Counted from the first letter of the stretch, positions 52,411-62,327 are shown. The stretch is DNA of 64,000 nt from Oscillospiraceae bacterium (GCA_020054675.1 JAIHAL010000005.1:62001-126000), one strand, 5' to 3'. Numbers and translations: made by a program. The notes: generated by a model not told the origin, from the sequence alone.

Positions 52411-54687
52411 TTAAGGCTGTGCCGCCGCTTTGGACTTGTTTTTCTTTATTTCCTTTTGCTTTTGCTTTTCGGCTTTCTTTTCCTGCTCCTTCACATCTTC
52501 CGGAGTCATCCTTGTTCCCCAGGTTGATTTCCAGAACGTAAACCATGCAACAGGCATCTGCCACAAAAGCACACCCTCATAAAACAAGCAAAAGAGTAAT
52601 CCGAAAATCCATGTAGAGCTCTTTTTAAGGAAAAGCTGGGCAAAGCTCATCAAAAGCGACATAAGCATTATTCCTATGATAAATGTCGTAGGGAATATCC
52701 TGTTTACAATCGGGACATACACAAGGTTGTAAAGCACTATTATAGGCGCGGCAATCGGCACGACAAGCCCCATATAGAAAAACACCGCCGCAAGAGGCTC
52801 TTTTTTCCATATAAATTTTGCCGAAACCATTGATTCCCTTAGCCAAGAACGTTTCCAGCGCATTTGCTGCTTTAAAAACACCTTGTATCTATTTGGAACT
52901 ATGGTTGAACATATAGCTGTATCCTGATAATTTGTCCTGTGATTTTTAAGCACGATGTTTGTCATTGCCCTGTCATCGCCGAAAGTTGCCTTTTGCCCCA
53001 AAAACTTCTGGTTGAGCCATTCGTCCAGATGCTCCAAAACTATGCTCTTGCGATAGCATGAAAGCGGTCCCGAAAGACATGTCACCGTATCAAAATAAGC
53101 CTCCGCCGCCTTCATAATGCGGAAAGCTATGTAATATCTTACCGACTGCATTTTTGTAAGTCCGTTCGTATAAGTGTTCGCAACGTCGGTTCTTCCGGCA
53201 ACTCCGCCCATTTTGGGGTCTTGGAACGGCTGTACAAGGTTCCTTATTGCAAACGGGTCAAGGAAGCTGTCAGAATCGACAAACACCACAAGCTCATGCT
53301 TTGCCATAAGCGCCCCTCTTGCAAGGGCATCGCGCTTGCCCATATTTTTTTCCTGAACAACATATTTAAGGCGCTCTTTTGTTTTAAATCTTTCCGCCTC
53401 ACGGTAAAATTTTTCTATTGTCGCCTTAATCACCTCCACAGACCTGTCTGTGGAGCAGTCATCAACCACTATCACCTCAAGCTTATCTACCGGATAATCC
53501 TGATTCATGCAGCTTGATATGGTGCGTTCTATCCATTCCTCTTCATTAAAGCATGGAATTATTATTGTAACTCCCGGAGTAAAATTCGGATTTATAGGCA
53601 CAGGCTTATAAAGCGCACCGAAAAGATATCTGCTGAGCAAAAACACCGCAGCAACAATGCTGTAAAGGTAAAGATACTTGTTGAACTTAAAGTAAATTAT
53701 GCTTTCCGCCCTCATTAAAAGTATGAAAAATGTTGTGAGGAACAAAAACAGGCTTGCGCTTGCAAGCAGATATCTTCCCCTTGTACGGTTGGCGTATTGC
53801 GCAAGAGTTTCCTCAAATTCAAATCCGCAAAGAAATTCCCCTTCTTTCCCGGGTTGCGTCCTTGCAAGCTTTGCAGCAATATTTACTTTCATTTCATACC
53901 CTTCCGGCATGCTTCCGGGGGTAATTTCAAATTTCAAGCTGATTTTTTTGCTCCCTTTAAGAGCCTCGGCGCCTTTTGAGTCTTCTATGCGCAAAAGTAT
54001 CCCCGTAGTGGAAATATCCACGCTTTTGGCATGGATTTTCCTTTTTCTGCCGTCGCTTGTTTTATACTCGACAAGCACTTCATAAACTGCATTGTATCTT
54101 TCGCCGTACTGTTTGCTTTTTATGTATGCCGTTGCATCGCCCTTAAAATCTTCAAGCGTCTTTTTTCCTCTCCGGTCTATATTTGAGCGTATTGCCTGCG
54201 AATCGGGAACATATGAAAGCAGTCTTCTATCGGATTTCAAATCCAAAAGCACATCTTTTACTTCTTTGGATTTTCCATTTCTATACTTTAATCTTTTCCA
54301 TTTTTTGCTGGATTTCTTTTCCTTCTCATTATTTTTTTCTGCTTTATCAATTTTAATTATTTCTTTTTCTAAGATATTCAAAAACTCTTCCGGCTGCTTT
54401 TTTTCGCTTTCTTTATTTTTTTCTGTTTTAAGAATTTGATTTTCAAGAATGTCTGAAAAATTTTCAGGTTGCTTTTTATTATCATCTGTTTTACTAAATA
54501 CTTCTTTTATTATCAAGTCAAGCTTTAAAGCTTCCGGATTTGTATGCATTAAAATTTCTCTTAATGCCTGCTCTTTATCCTTTGAAAACGGTTTGGATTC
54601 AATGGATTTTTTTGCGATTTCACACCAAAGGAGCAATTCATCCAAGGAATAATCCTTTAAGGCTTTGTATTCGTCGTTTTTATCCAT
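52411..54687 (-). CDS. Processive GT2 polysaccharide synthase with N-terminal PilZ domain
   Basis: 758 aa; the ATG at 54687 has GGAAGGA 9 nt upstream. An N-terminal charged region is followed by a PilZ-like domain (about 195-300) with the conserved SVDISTTGILLR (D-x-S-x-x-G); the usual RxxxR box looks weak. Two membrane helices precede a cellulose/chitin-synthase-like GT2 domain: IVVDDCSTDR, FVDSDSF, CLSGPLSCY, GDDRAMT, and the Q-x-x-R-W-like QQMRWKRSW. Several helices close the C-terminus. PilZ lies before the synthase domain, unlike BcsA. It should be allosterically driven by cyclic di-GMP. The sugar is unknown. Confidence 0.9.
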   Translation of the reverse strand: MDKNDEYKALKDYSLDELLLWCEIAKKSIESKPFSKDKEQALREILMHTNPEALKLDLIIKEVFSKTDDNKKQPENFSDILENQILKTEKNKESEKKQPEEFLNILEKEIIKIDKAEKNNEKEKKSSKKWKRLKYRNGKSKEVKDVLLDLKSDRRLLSYVPDSQAIRSNIDRRGKKTLEDFKGDATAYIKSKQYGERYNAVYEVLVEYKTSDGRKRKIHAKSVDISTTGILLRIEDSKGAEALKGSKKISLKFEITPGSMPEGYEMKVNIAAKLARTQPGKEGEFLCGFEFEETLAQYANRTRGRYLLASASLFLFLTTFFILLMRAESIIYFKFNKYLYLYSIVAAVFLLSRYLFGALYKPVPINPNFTPGVTIIIPCFNEEEWIERTISSCMNQDYPVDKLEVIVVDDCSTDRSVEVIKATIEKFYREAERFKTKERLKYVVQEKNMGKRDALARGALMAKHELVVFVDSDSFLDPFAIRNLVQPFQDPKMGGVAGRTDVANTYTNGLTKMQSVRYYIAFRIMKAAEAYFDTVTCLSGPLSCYRKSIVLEHLDEWLNQKFLGQKATFGDDRAMTNIVLKNHRTNYQDTAICSTIVPNRYKVFLKQQMRWKRSWLRESMVSAKFIWKKEPLAAVFFYMGLVVPIAAPIIVLYNLVYVPIVNRIFPTTFIIGIMLMSLLMSFAQLFLKKSSTWIFGLLFCLFYEGVLLWQMPVAWFTFWKSTWGTRMTPEDVKEQEKKAEKQKQKEIKKNKSKAAAQP

Positions 54688-54707
54688 AAGCAAAAATCCT
54701 TCCGTTA

Positions 54708-57700
54708 TCAATCTTTCAAATAATCGCTTAGCTTTGCAAACCGATAGCCAAGGTTCATATAAAAAGGAATCACCGTATCAAGCGCCTCGGCAGTGTATTT
54801 GGCATTTTCCGACATATGCATTACTATTATGCTGCCCGATGAAATTCTTCTCACCTTGTCCGATGGAGTGCTTAAATCCGCAGGCGCTTCGGTGAGAATG
54901 TCAAATCCGTTTAAAAGCTTGTCGGCAAGTTCCTGCTTGCTTTTTGCCTCATAGTCATGCGTGCTGAAATCCCCGTTTACTATATAGCTGTGGCCCAAAT
55001 TAAAAACAGTCTCCATTCCAAGCTTGCTGACCGCAAGGGTAGGAGGCCTGAAGTAAAGAGTAAGCCTTCCGGTATCGCCAATATACCTGTACATCTCGTC
55101 GTATGCTGCTTTTACATCCGCTTCAAGCTTTATTTTTTCGTCTTCATCCTTTATGTCAACCGTCATGTGAGTAAATGTATGGCTCCCTATGTCATGACCA
55201 TCAAGGGCAATTTTCCTTAAAAGATTCGGATTTGAAAAAGGCGTGTCAAGCGGAGTCGAAGCAGTTCCCACCCTGACAAAAAAAGTTCCCTTGACATTGT
55301 ATTTTTTCAAAACATTCAAAAGCTGAACTATATCCGTATCATGTCCCCAGTCGTCAAATGTAAGGAAAAGCACTTTTTCACCTTTTGTATCTATCTTTCC
55401 TGTCTTGTCAATTTTTGAAATTTCCTCATCGGTAAAGCCTTCCAAAGTATTTTTATCATTGATTGACGGGTTCCCTATATAATTTGAATATATTTTTGAA
55501 ACAAGAGTACTCTCAGAATATCCATGGTCCTTTATAAGACTTTGCTTTTCAGCTTCCTGCTTTGATAAAGGTTTATAAACAAGCGGGCTGGAAAGCATAT
55601 CCCCCATGGTTATTATCTTATACGGGACATTTTTTACATATTTCTCCGAAACCTTTGACACAAGTTCATTCACGGCATTCTTTTGCGTAAGGAAATTAAG
55701 GCGGAAAAAAACCACTTCCCCCATTTCAAGACAAACCGTATTTGCATAATATTTTGATATTATCTCATCGGCAGCCATGTTTTTGTATTCTGAAAGAACA
55801 GTATTCTTGCTGTAAGAAACAACATTGTCATATCCCATTGCCTTTGCCGCTTCCAAAACGGAATCGCTTGACTCGGCATAAAGCGGCATATAAAGCTTAT
55901 CTTTACTTTCGTTGTACTTATCCCCAAGGAATGCCTTTAAACATTTTTCACCAATATCAATTTCATAGCAAATATCCTTTGCATTCATAACGGCAGGATT
56001 TTCATAATTCATGCCGTATCCGCCGTTGCAAAGCTGGTGCCCTCTGTTTAAGATTTCCTTTGCGTTTTCAGGATATTTAATCAGTTCTTTTCCCGTAACA
56101 AAAAAAGTTGCCTTTGCTCCAAGCCTGTCAAGGGTATCAAGCACCGCATAAAGGGTTTCCTTATCTGAAATTCCTCTGAAAACATACGAAACTGCCGGCA
56201 TTGTCGTATAAACGCTTTTAATTTCATTTGCCTTTTGCGAAGAATTTTTTAAGAGCAATTTGTCATAATCTCCGGCTTTTGTGCTTATTTTTATACCGTT
56301 TACAGTCACGCTGTCTTTGCTTGTTTTTCCCTTTTGATTTGAATCCCCATCTTCAATCGAATAATAAGCCGAATTTTTAAGCTCTTCAAGTCCGACTATG
56401 CTTTTGCCAAGTTTTTGTATTTTTTCTGTTGACAGAGAAACTACCTTGTCCAAATTGCTGTTTAAGTCAAGCCTGAAATTTATAATATCTCCGTTTTTAA
56501 TCCCTGCGTCAAGATACTTCATTATTTCATCAACGGAAGATGTTTTATCCTTTACCGGCAAAACATTATATGTAACCACGCTGTATCCAAGCGCAGATGC
56601 CGCTTCAAGCACAACATCGCTGTATTTCCCATAAACAGGCATAAAAAACGATGTAGTTGCTCCAAATTTTTCATTAAGAAGCTTCCCGCACTTGTATATT
56701 TCAAAACAAGCCTCCCTGAAATCCATCTTTTCCATGGATTTTCCGGTAAGCCCGCCGTTGCCTATGTAATGTCCCGCCTTTATTATCTTTTCTATCTTGT
56801 CCGGATACTTTAACACGTCATATCCTGTAACAAAAAATGTTGCCTTTATATTGTTTTTCTTTAAAACTTCAAGAACCTTGTCAAGCGTTTCACCGTTTTC
56901 AATCCCGCGGAAAGAATATGCCACGTATGGCGAAGCCGTTGAAACCCTCTTGTATACTTCCGCAAGCATACCCTTGTTTTCCGCCCTTTTTTGAGTAAAG
57001 CTGAGTGAAAAATCCTCATCCGAATATGCTTCAAGATTGTTCAGCGAAACAACCTTATATCCCTGCTCCTTCAATGCAGCAAGCAAAAGCTCGACATTTT
57101 GCACAAGACTAAGGTTTTTTGATTCTTCCGAAACGCTTTGCGATGAAGAACCCCCATTTGAAGAATCTACCGAAGATGACGTTACCGAATAAAGATTCCC
57201 AAACCTTGACATATAATCGATATACTCTTGTGAAGCATACGATGATTTTGTGCGGATATTGTCCCTGTTCTTTTTAAATTCATCCTCGGAAAGAGCACTG
57301 TCGGTTTTAAATGAAATTACCGCTCCCGATTTCAGATTTTTTACAAACGCCTTTGCATTTTCCTTTGAGCGGAAGCTCTTTTCATTTAAAAAATAAGTGC
57401 TTTCCACAACATAATTAAAACCGCTTGCTCCCGCCGCATTCAAAAGCTCATCGGTATATTCCGTCCTGTTGCATTTAAGAATTGACGGAGTCTCTCCGGT
57501 AATCTGCTTTAAAATCGAGCCTGCGCGCGAAAAATCCCTTGCAAGCTCCTCCCCGCTTAGTTCCTGCATATTTTCTTTTGCGGAAAGAGTATAGTTCCCT
57601 ACATCATAACCTGCATCAAAAACAGTTTTTATCCCATCCGGCTCCTCTGCGGATTTTATTGCCGGAAAGAAAAATGTCGCAGGAGCGCCATATGCATCAA

Positions 57701-57995
57701 GCAAAGCCGTTATCTTTTGGGCGCTTTCTTTATCAAGCATGCCGTCAAAAGTAATTGCCGCAACCATTTCAGCGGTATTTACCCCGCCCAAAATCTCCGC
57801 TTTGCCGTCATAATTATTTTTCAGCTTTTCAAGCGCTTGCGAAACGTCAATATCCCCGCTGTAAAGAGGCTTTAAGCTTTCATCGGCAGGCGCTTCCACT
57901 TTTTTTAATTTCAAAGAATAGCTTGCGTATATTATCCCCGCCGCAACAAGAACCAATGCCAAAACAACAGCCAAAACCTTAAAAACACGTTTCAT
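54708..57995 (-). CDS. Four-domain NodB-like polysaccharide deacetylase
   Basis: 1095 aa. GGAGA precedes the ATG; the N-terminus is a membrane anchor (VLAVVLALVLVAAGIIYA). Four NodB-like units are seen at about residues 75-230, 355-520, 600-770 and 870-1095. The first has ITFDG; the second and third have SFRG and VFRG and GNGG/CNGG in place of the catalytic Asp and metal His. Only the fourth is complete: LTFDDWG (Asp880-881 region), GSHTFTH (His939, His943) and YFRPPT. Deacetylation of the exopolysaccharide outside the cell is inferred. The three inactive units may bind the polymer. Confidence 0.9.
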   Translation of the reverse strand: MKRVFKVLAVVLALVLVAAGIIYASYSLKLKKVEAPADESLKPLYSGDIDVSQALEKLKNNYDGKAEILGGVNTAEMVAAITFDGMLDKESAQKITALLDAYGAPATFFFPAIKSAEEPDGIKTVFDAGYDVGNYTLSAKENMQELSGEELARDFSRAGSILKQITGETPSILKCNRTEYTDELLNAAGASGFNYVVESTYFLNEKSFRSKENAKAFVKNLKSGAVISFKTDSALSEDEFKKNRDNIRTKSSYASQEYIDYMSRFGNLYSVTSSSVDSSNGGSSSQSVSEESKNLSLVQNVELLLAALKEQGYKVVSLNNLEAYSDEDFSLSFTQKRAENKGMLAEVYKRVSTASPYVAYSFRGIENGETLDKVLEVLKKNNIKATFFVTGYDVLKYPDKIEKIIKAGHYIGNGGLTGKSMEKMDFREACFEIYKCGKLLNEKFGATTSFFMPVYGKYSDVVLEAASALGYSVVTYNVLPVKDKTSSVDEIMKYLDAGIKNGDIINFRLDLNSNLDKVVSLSTEKIQKLGKSIVGLEELKNSAYYSIEDGDSNQKGKTSKDSVTVNGIKISTKAGDYDKLLLKNSSQKANEIKSVYTTMPAVSYVFRGISDKETLYAVLDTLDRLGAKATFFVTGKELIKYPENAKEILNRGHQLCNGGYGMNYENPAVMNAKDICYEIDIGEKCLKAFLGDKYNESKDKLYMPLYAESSDSVLEAAKAMGYDNVVSYSKNTVLSEYKNMAADEIISKYYANTVCLEMGEVVFFRLNFLTQKNAVNELVSKVSEKYVKNVPYKIITMGDMLSSPLVYKPLSKQEAEKQSLIKDHGYSESTLVSKIYSNYIGNPSINDKNTLEGFTDEEISKIDKTGKIDTKGEKVLFLTFDDWGHDTDIVQLLNVLKKYNVKGTFFVRVGTASTPLDTPFSNPNLLRKIALDGHDIGSHTFTHMTVDIKDEDEKIKLEADVKAAYDEMYRYIGDTGRLTLYFRPPTLAVSKLGMETVFNLGHSYIVNGDFSTHDYEAKSKQELADKLLNGFDILTEAPADLSTPSDKVRRISSGSIIVMHMSENAKYTAEALDTVIPFYMNLGYRFAKLSDYLKD

Positions 57996-58010
57996 ACCAT
58001 TTCTCCAAAA

Positions 58011-59330
58011 TCAAAGTCTCCAATATCTATATCCTTTTGAAATCATTAAATTTTTATCAAAAATCCCCTTTACGTCTATTAAAACTCTTTTGCAGTCTTC
58101 ACCATGCGCAAACATTCTATCCACATCTTCAAGCGATAAATCCTTGAATTCCTTGTGCGCAACTGCAAAAACAACGCAATCCATATCCCGTATTTCATCA
58201 AATTCAACCGGGGGGCAGCCGTAAATTTTTTCTATTTCCGCCTTTGAAGCCACCGGGTCAAAAATCACCGGCTCCATTTCATATGTCCTAAGATAGTTTA
58301 TAATGTCCTCCACTTTTGAATTCCTTGTATCGGGGCAATCTTCCTTAAAAGTAAGCCCAAGCACGGCAACTTTTGCCTTTCTTACAGGCTTGTCCGCCAA
58401 AATAAGCTGTTTTATGATGTTTTCGGCAACAAATTTTGCCATTCCGTCATTTATTTTTCTTCCGGAAAGAATTATTTGCGAATGATATCCAAGCTTTTCC
58501 GCTTCATAAATAAAATAATACGGGTCAACACCTATGCAATGCCCTCCCACAAGGCCCGGATAAAATTTAAGGGCATTCCATTTTGTGTTCATTGCATCAA
58601 TTACTTCCCTCGTATCTATACCCATTATATTAAACACCATGGAAAGTTCATTCATAAAAGCGATATTTATATCCCTTTGGCTGTTTTCGACAACCTTTGC
58701 CGCCTCGGCAACCTTTATGCTTGACGCCTTATGTATTCCCGCCTCGATAATTTCACCATAAACAAGGGCAATTTCCTCGCATGCCGCATCATTTATCCCT
58801 GAAACAACCTTCACTATGTTTTCAAGCCGGTGAACCTTATCTCCGGGATTTATCCTCTCCGGCGAATAGCCGACAATAAAATCCTTGCCGCATTCAAGTC
58901 CGGATTCCCTTTCAAGAATCGGAATGCATATATCTTCCGTTACACCCGGATAAACCGTGGATTCAAAAACCACAGCGCTGCCTTTGCAAAGATTTCTCCC
59001 GACAATTTCGCAAGCGCTTGTAACAGGCAGCAAATCAGGGGTTTTATCCGCATTTATAGGAGTCGGCACAGCAACCACAATAAATTTTGCTTCGTTAAGG
59101 CGTTTTTCATCAGAAGTAAAATCCACGCCGGAATTTAAAACTGCCTTGCTTCCCACCTCGTTTGTAGGGTCAATTCCGTTTTGATAAAGTTTTACCTTTT
59201 CTGAATTGATGTCAAATCCGATTACTGAAAACTTCTTGGCAAATGCAACTGCCAAAGGCATTCCAACATAGCCAAGTCCCACAACGGCAAGCTTTTCTTT
59301 TTTGCTTTTAAGATTCTCAACCAAAGTCAT
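58011..59330 (-). CDS. Nucleotide-sugar 6-dehydrogenase (UDP-HexNAc type)
   Basis: 439 aa. The ATG at 59330 has GAGGA 8 nt upstream; the ATG at 59348 lies at the predicted transcription start. The Rossmann site is AVVGLGYVGMPLAVAFAKK. The catalytic Cys is in GGHCIGVDPYY, which with YSPERINPGD marks the WecC/TviB/WbpA-type that oxidises UDP-GlcNAc, UDP-GalNAc or UDP-ManNAc to the uronic acid. It is first in the operon, supplying the precursor for the synthase. Confidence 0.93.
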   Translation of the reverse strand: MTLVENLKSKKEKLAVVGLGYVGMPLAVAFAKKFSVIGFDINSEKVKLYQNGIDPTNEVGSKAVLNSGVDFTSDEKRLNEAKFIVVAVPTPINADKTPDLLPVTSACEIVGRNLCKGSAVVFESTVYPGVTEDICIPILERESGLECGKDFIVGYSPERINPGDKVHRLENIVKVVSGINDAACEEIALVYGEIIEAGIHKASSIKVAEAAKVVENSQRDINIAFMNELSMVFNIMGIDTREVIDAMNTKWNALKFYPGLVGGHCIGVDPYYFIYEAEKLGYHSQIILSGRKINDGMAKFVAENIIKQLILADKPVRKAKVAVLGLTFKEDCPDTRNSKVEDIINYLRTYEMEPVIFDPVASKAEIEKIYGCPPVEFDEIRDMDCVVFAVAHKEFKDLSLEDVDRMFAHGEDCKRVLIDVKGIFDKNLMISKGYRYWRL

Positions 59331-59352
59331 GCAAACCATCCTCGTCATAAAA

Positions 59353-59468
59353 ATTATAGCATTTTTATTTATGTTTGGGAATGAGTTTCGTAAAGAAAAT
59401 GTAAAAAAACGAATAAATATGTCGATTTTATGTATTTTATAGCGGCGTTTTTTGTTTTTATAATTATA
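59353..59468 (-). promoter_or_regulatory. Two candidate promoters for the exopolysaccharide operon
   Basis: On the minus strand TATAAT at 59358-59353 has a weak -35 (TTCCCA, 59381-59376) 17 nt away. A second TATAAT at 59468-59463 has TGC before it (extended -10) and would give a ~125-nt leader. The rest of 59331-59605 is very AT-rich, with no gene or riboswitch pattern seen. Confidence 0.5.
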
Positions 59469-59605
59469 GCATATAAAAAATTTCTTGGATATAGTTTTTT
59501 AAATATTTTTATTTATATAATTAACTTTTGGTTGGAATATATTATTTTTACTGCCATTTAAAAGAAATTATTTGTAAAAAACGCTGGAAAAGAAACAAAA
59601 AAACA

Positions 59606-59639
59606 GCACCAAGTTAGACAAAAAGTCAACTCGGTGCCA
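59606..59639 (-). terminator. Terminator after the ECF S-component gene
   Basis: The minus strand folds a stem, GGCACCGAGTTGAC with GTCTAACTTGGTGC (two mismatches), around TTTTT and is followed by a run of seven T. Confidence 0.85.
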
Positions 59640-59669
59640 TAAAACCAAAATTTAACTTAAACAAAAAAT

Positions 59670-60200
59670 TTACATATTTTTTTCATTCAAAACAGAAATT
59701 CTTTCTTTAAAACTGATTTTATCAAGCGCAAAGGCAATGACGCAATAAAACAGAGTGCTGCCGATGGGCTGAAGCACTCCGGGGAAAACAGCGGCAAATG
59801 CCGCACCGAAATTCCCAAACAAAATGAAATCGGCAATAAAATATCCTACTATTGTAACAAGCCCTGATGCCACCGAAACCATTATGCTTTTAAAACTGAA
59901 CAGCTTCACGCTCCTGCCTGCAAGGTAAAAGCAAAGCGCATTAAGCGATTTTATTATTACCGTAGGAATGATGTAAATGTAATATCCCGAAAGAAAATCG
60001 GCAAGCCCGCCGCCAAGAGAAGCGGCTATCATTCCGAACGGAAACGGCAAAACGCTTGCGGCAACGTAAATTATTCCATCGCCGACATGGATATATCCGT
60101 TCCCCACAGGAATATGCAAAACAAACGCCGTGGTAACGCAGATAAGCGCCGCAAAAACCGCAGTATAGGTCATCAGCAGCAGCTTGTTTTTGTTTTTCAT
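59670..60200 (-). CDS. ECF transporter S component
   Basis: 176 aa with six hydrophobic helices. The N-terminal TYTAVFAALICVTTAF is the typical S-component start, and IPVGNGYIHVGDGIIY precedes helix 2. It resembles the TIGR04002 group, whose substrate is not known. S components bind a vitamin and share a common energising module encoded elsewhere. GGGGGA lies about 10 nt before the ATG. It is a single gene with its own terminator. Confidence 0.9.
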   Translation of the reverse strand: MKNKNKLLLMTYTAVFAALICVTTAFVLHIPVGNGYIHVGDGIIYVAASVLPFPFGMIAASLGGGLADFLSGYYIYIIPTVIIKSLNALCFYLAGRSVKLFSFKSIMVSVASGLVTIVGYFIADFILFGNFGAAFAAVFPGVLQPIGSTLFYCVIAFALDKISFKERISVLNEKNM

Positions 60201-60484
60201 CCTTAAAATCCCCCTTAAAGCTTATTGTTTAATGATAATTATAATTTCCTTGGGCCTTTTCCGCAAATCTTTTTCCGAAATAAAGATTTTATTAAAATCA
60301 GTTGCTTTTTTACAATCAAGCAAAATAAATCCCGTCTTGAATTTGTAATCTCTGCAAAAAAATTATAGAAAAAATTCTTTTCAAAATTAATAAAAATCAA
60401 TCTGCACAATACCATTTTTAAAAGCTTTCATCTATTTATGCAATAGGTATAATTATTATTTTAAAAAATTGATGGATTTTATTA
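60201..60484. other. AT-rich divergent spacer, no riboswitch found
   Basis: Between the ECF gene (minus) and GH26 gene (plus). I looked for a vitamin riboswitch before the ECF gene and saw none. TATAAT-like ATTATA at 60362-60367 on the minus strand has no matching -35. Confidence 0.5.
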
Positions 60485-60513
60485 TTGACAAAAGAAGGTT
60501 TTTTGTTTATCAT
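60485..60513 (+). promoter_or_regulatory. Promoter for the GH26 gene
   Basis: TTGACA (60485-60490), a 17-nt spacer and TATCAT (60508-60513). It lies in the open frame before the true start and supports the start at 60581. Confidence 0.85.
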
Positions 60514-60580
60514 TAAAATGCATTTACTTAAATTTGAGCTAATTATAATAATGCATTTTGTGCAAAGAGGTGTGCTTACA

Positions 60581-62098
60581 ATGAAAAAAATAAAGTTAAT
60601 AGCCGCTGTTTCAGCCATTTCAGCAGTTTTTTCATCGTGCAAAAATACAGGAGATGTTTCAAGCTCCTCCGCATCTGAAATTGCCAAAACTACTGCTTTA
60701 AATCAAACATATGAAATAGTAATCGAAGCGGAAGACGGCAAAATGAGCGGAGATGTCCACTCGGCAAACGGGAGGCAGGGCTATTCCGGAAGCGGCTATG
60801 CAACCGGATTTACCCAAAAAAGCACAAACTCATGGAGCTATGAGGTAAATATCCCCGAAAGCGGGCATTACGATTTTACTGTCCGATGCGGCGCGGATGA
60901 ATACAAAGCATTTAAAATAACGGCAAACGGCAAGGATATAGGCGAATGCTCCACAAAAGGGGATAAAAAATTCAACGACGTGGAAATAAAAAGCGTTTAT
61001 TTGGAAAAAGGAGATTGCAAAGTGTCGCTGATTGAAGGCTGGGGATGGTTTGACCTCGACAAAATAACCATAAAAAAAGGCGAAGGAATATCATCGGAAA
61101 TTTATAAAAATGTGGATTCCGTGCCTATAAATCCAAACGCAAATGAAAAAACAAAAAAGATAATGAAGTATCTTGCCGAAAATTACGGAAAAAAGGTTTT
61201 ATCGGGACAGTATACAAATCACGGATACAGCACCGAAACAGACGCAATATATGCCGCAACGGGAAAATATCCGGCGATAAGGGGCTTTGATTTTATTTTT
61301 TACTCCCCATCAATAAAGATGCAGGGAAAAGATACTAATCTCGCAATAGAATGGAGCAAAAAAGGCGGACTTTGCACTTTTTCATGGCACTGGTTCGCTC
61401 CCATGGACAAGGCTGAATTTTATACCGAAAAAACAAATTTTGATTTTTCAAAGGCTGTAACCGACAAGGACATTGCCTTAAAATCCCTTGACGAATTAAA
61501 GCAAATGCTTGACAAAGGGGAAATTACCGAAGAATGCTACTACATTTGCAGGGATATAGATGTTATCTCGGAGCAGCTTAAAATCCTTGAAGAAAACAAT
61601 GTAACCGTGCTGTGGAGACCGCTGCACGAAGCCGGAGGCAGCTGGTTCTGGTGGGGAAGCAAAGGCGCCGAAAACTACAAATGGCTCTGGCGGCTGCTGT
61701 ACGAAAGGCAGACAAAATACCATAAGCTCAACAATCTGATTTGGGTCTACAATGGGCAAAAAGGCGATTGGTACGTCGGGGACGATTTATGCGACATCAT
61801 AGGCGAAGATATTTACCCCGACAAGCATTGCTATGAGGCGCAGGGCAAGCGTTTCCTTGACGCCGTCGGATATTCAGGCAAAAAAATTGTTGCGCTTACC
61901 GAAAACGGAGTCATTCCGGACATAGACCTGATTGAGCGCGACAATGTCTACTGGTCATGGTTCAACACCTGGTGCAGGGAGTTTATCGTTGACGGCAGCG
62001 GGAATATCTCAGAGGAATACACTGAAAAAAGCATGCTGCAAAAAGTGTACAACAGCGACAAAGTGATAACTCTTGATGAACTTCCGGATTTTGATTGA
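60581..62098 (+). CDS. GH26 beta-mannanase lipoprotein with CBM35
   Basis: 505 aa; GAGGTG lies 8 nt before the ATG. A lipoprotein signal (MKKIKLIAAVSAISAVFSSC, Cys20) is followed by a CBM35-like module (about residues 38-165: VIEAEDGKMSG, GYATGF, GWFDLDKITIKK). The GH26 barrel contains the acid/base in LWRPLHEAGGSWFWWG and the nucleophile in ALTENGVIPD. It should hydrolyse beta-1,4-mannan on the cell surface. It ends before a heparinase-like gene on the same strand. Confidence 0.95.
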   Translation: MKKIKLIAAVSAISAVFSSCKNTGDVSSSSASEIAKTTALNQTYEIVIEAEDGKMSGDVHSANGRQGYSGSGYATGFTQKSTNSWSYEVNIPESGHYDFTVRCGADEYKAFKITANGKDIGECSTKGDKKFNDVEIKSVYLEKGDCKVSLIEGWGWFDLDKITIKKGEGISSEIYKNVDSVPINPNANEKTKKIMKYLAENYGKKVLSGQYTNHGYSTETDAIYAATGKYPAIRGFDFIFYSPSIKMQGKDTNLAIEWSKKGGLCTFSWHWFAPMDKAEFYTEKTNFDFSKAVTDKDIALKSLDELKQMLDKGEITEECYYICRDIDVISEQLKILEENNVTVLWRPLHEAGGSWFWWGSKGAENYKWLWRLLYERQTKYHKLNNLIWVYNGQKGDWYVGDDLCDIIGEDIYPDKHCYEAQGKRFLDAVGYSGKKIVALTENGVIPDIDLIERDNVYWSWFNTWCREFIVDGSGNISEEYTEKSMLQKVYNSDKVITLDELPDFD

Positions 62099-62164
62099 CG
62101 TTAATATTTATTCCTTGCTTTAATGAAGGCGGTCTTGTCAGCAGTCGGAAAATAGTGGTTTGTT

Positions 62165-62205
62165 GTTCGTACCCGTATCTTTACTTTTCAAGCTTTTATT
62201 TTAAA
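62165..62205. repeat. Partial match to the repeat at 37025
   Basis: TTCGTA, then TCTTTACTTTTCA, then TTTTAT and TTAAA occur in the same order as at 37025-37060. This suggests a third, worn copy of part of the dispersed element's left side. Confidence 0.45.
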
Positions 62206-62265
62206 ATAACAGGCCTCTAATTTCCGACTTCTAAAAATTTTTGCATCTTTTCGTACAATAATCAA

Positions 62266-62294
62266 TTTACAAATTGCTGCCGATGTAGTATAGT
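62266..62294 (+). promoter_or_regulatory. Promoter for the heparinase-like gene
   Basis: TTTACA (62266-62271), a 17-nt spacer and TATAGT (62289-62294), 33 nt before the ATG. Confidence 0.75.
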
Positions 62295-62327
62295 ATAGTT
62301 GATATTTTATGAAAGGGGTTTCTAATA

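Noticed and set aside
59331-59605. c-di-GMP riboswitch before the exopolysaccharide operon
   Set aside because: The leader is almost all A and T and has no GEMM-type paired core.
60201-60484. Vitamin riboswitch before the ECF gene
   Set aside because: No folate, thiamine, riboflavin or cobalamin aptamer core could be seen on the minus strand.
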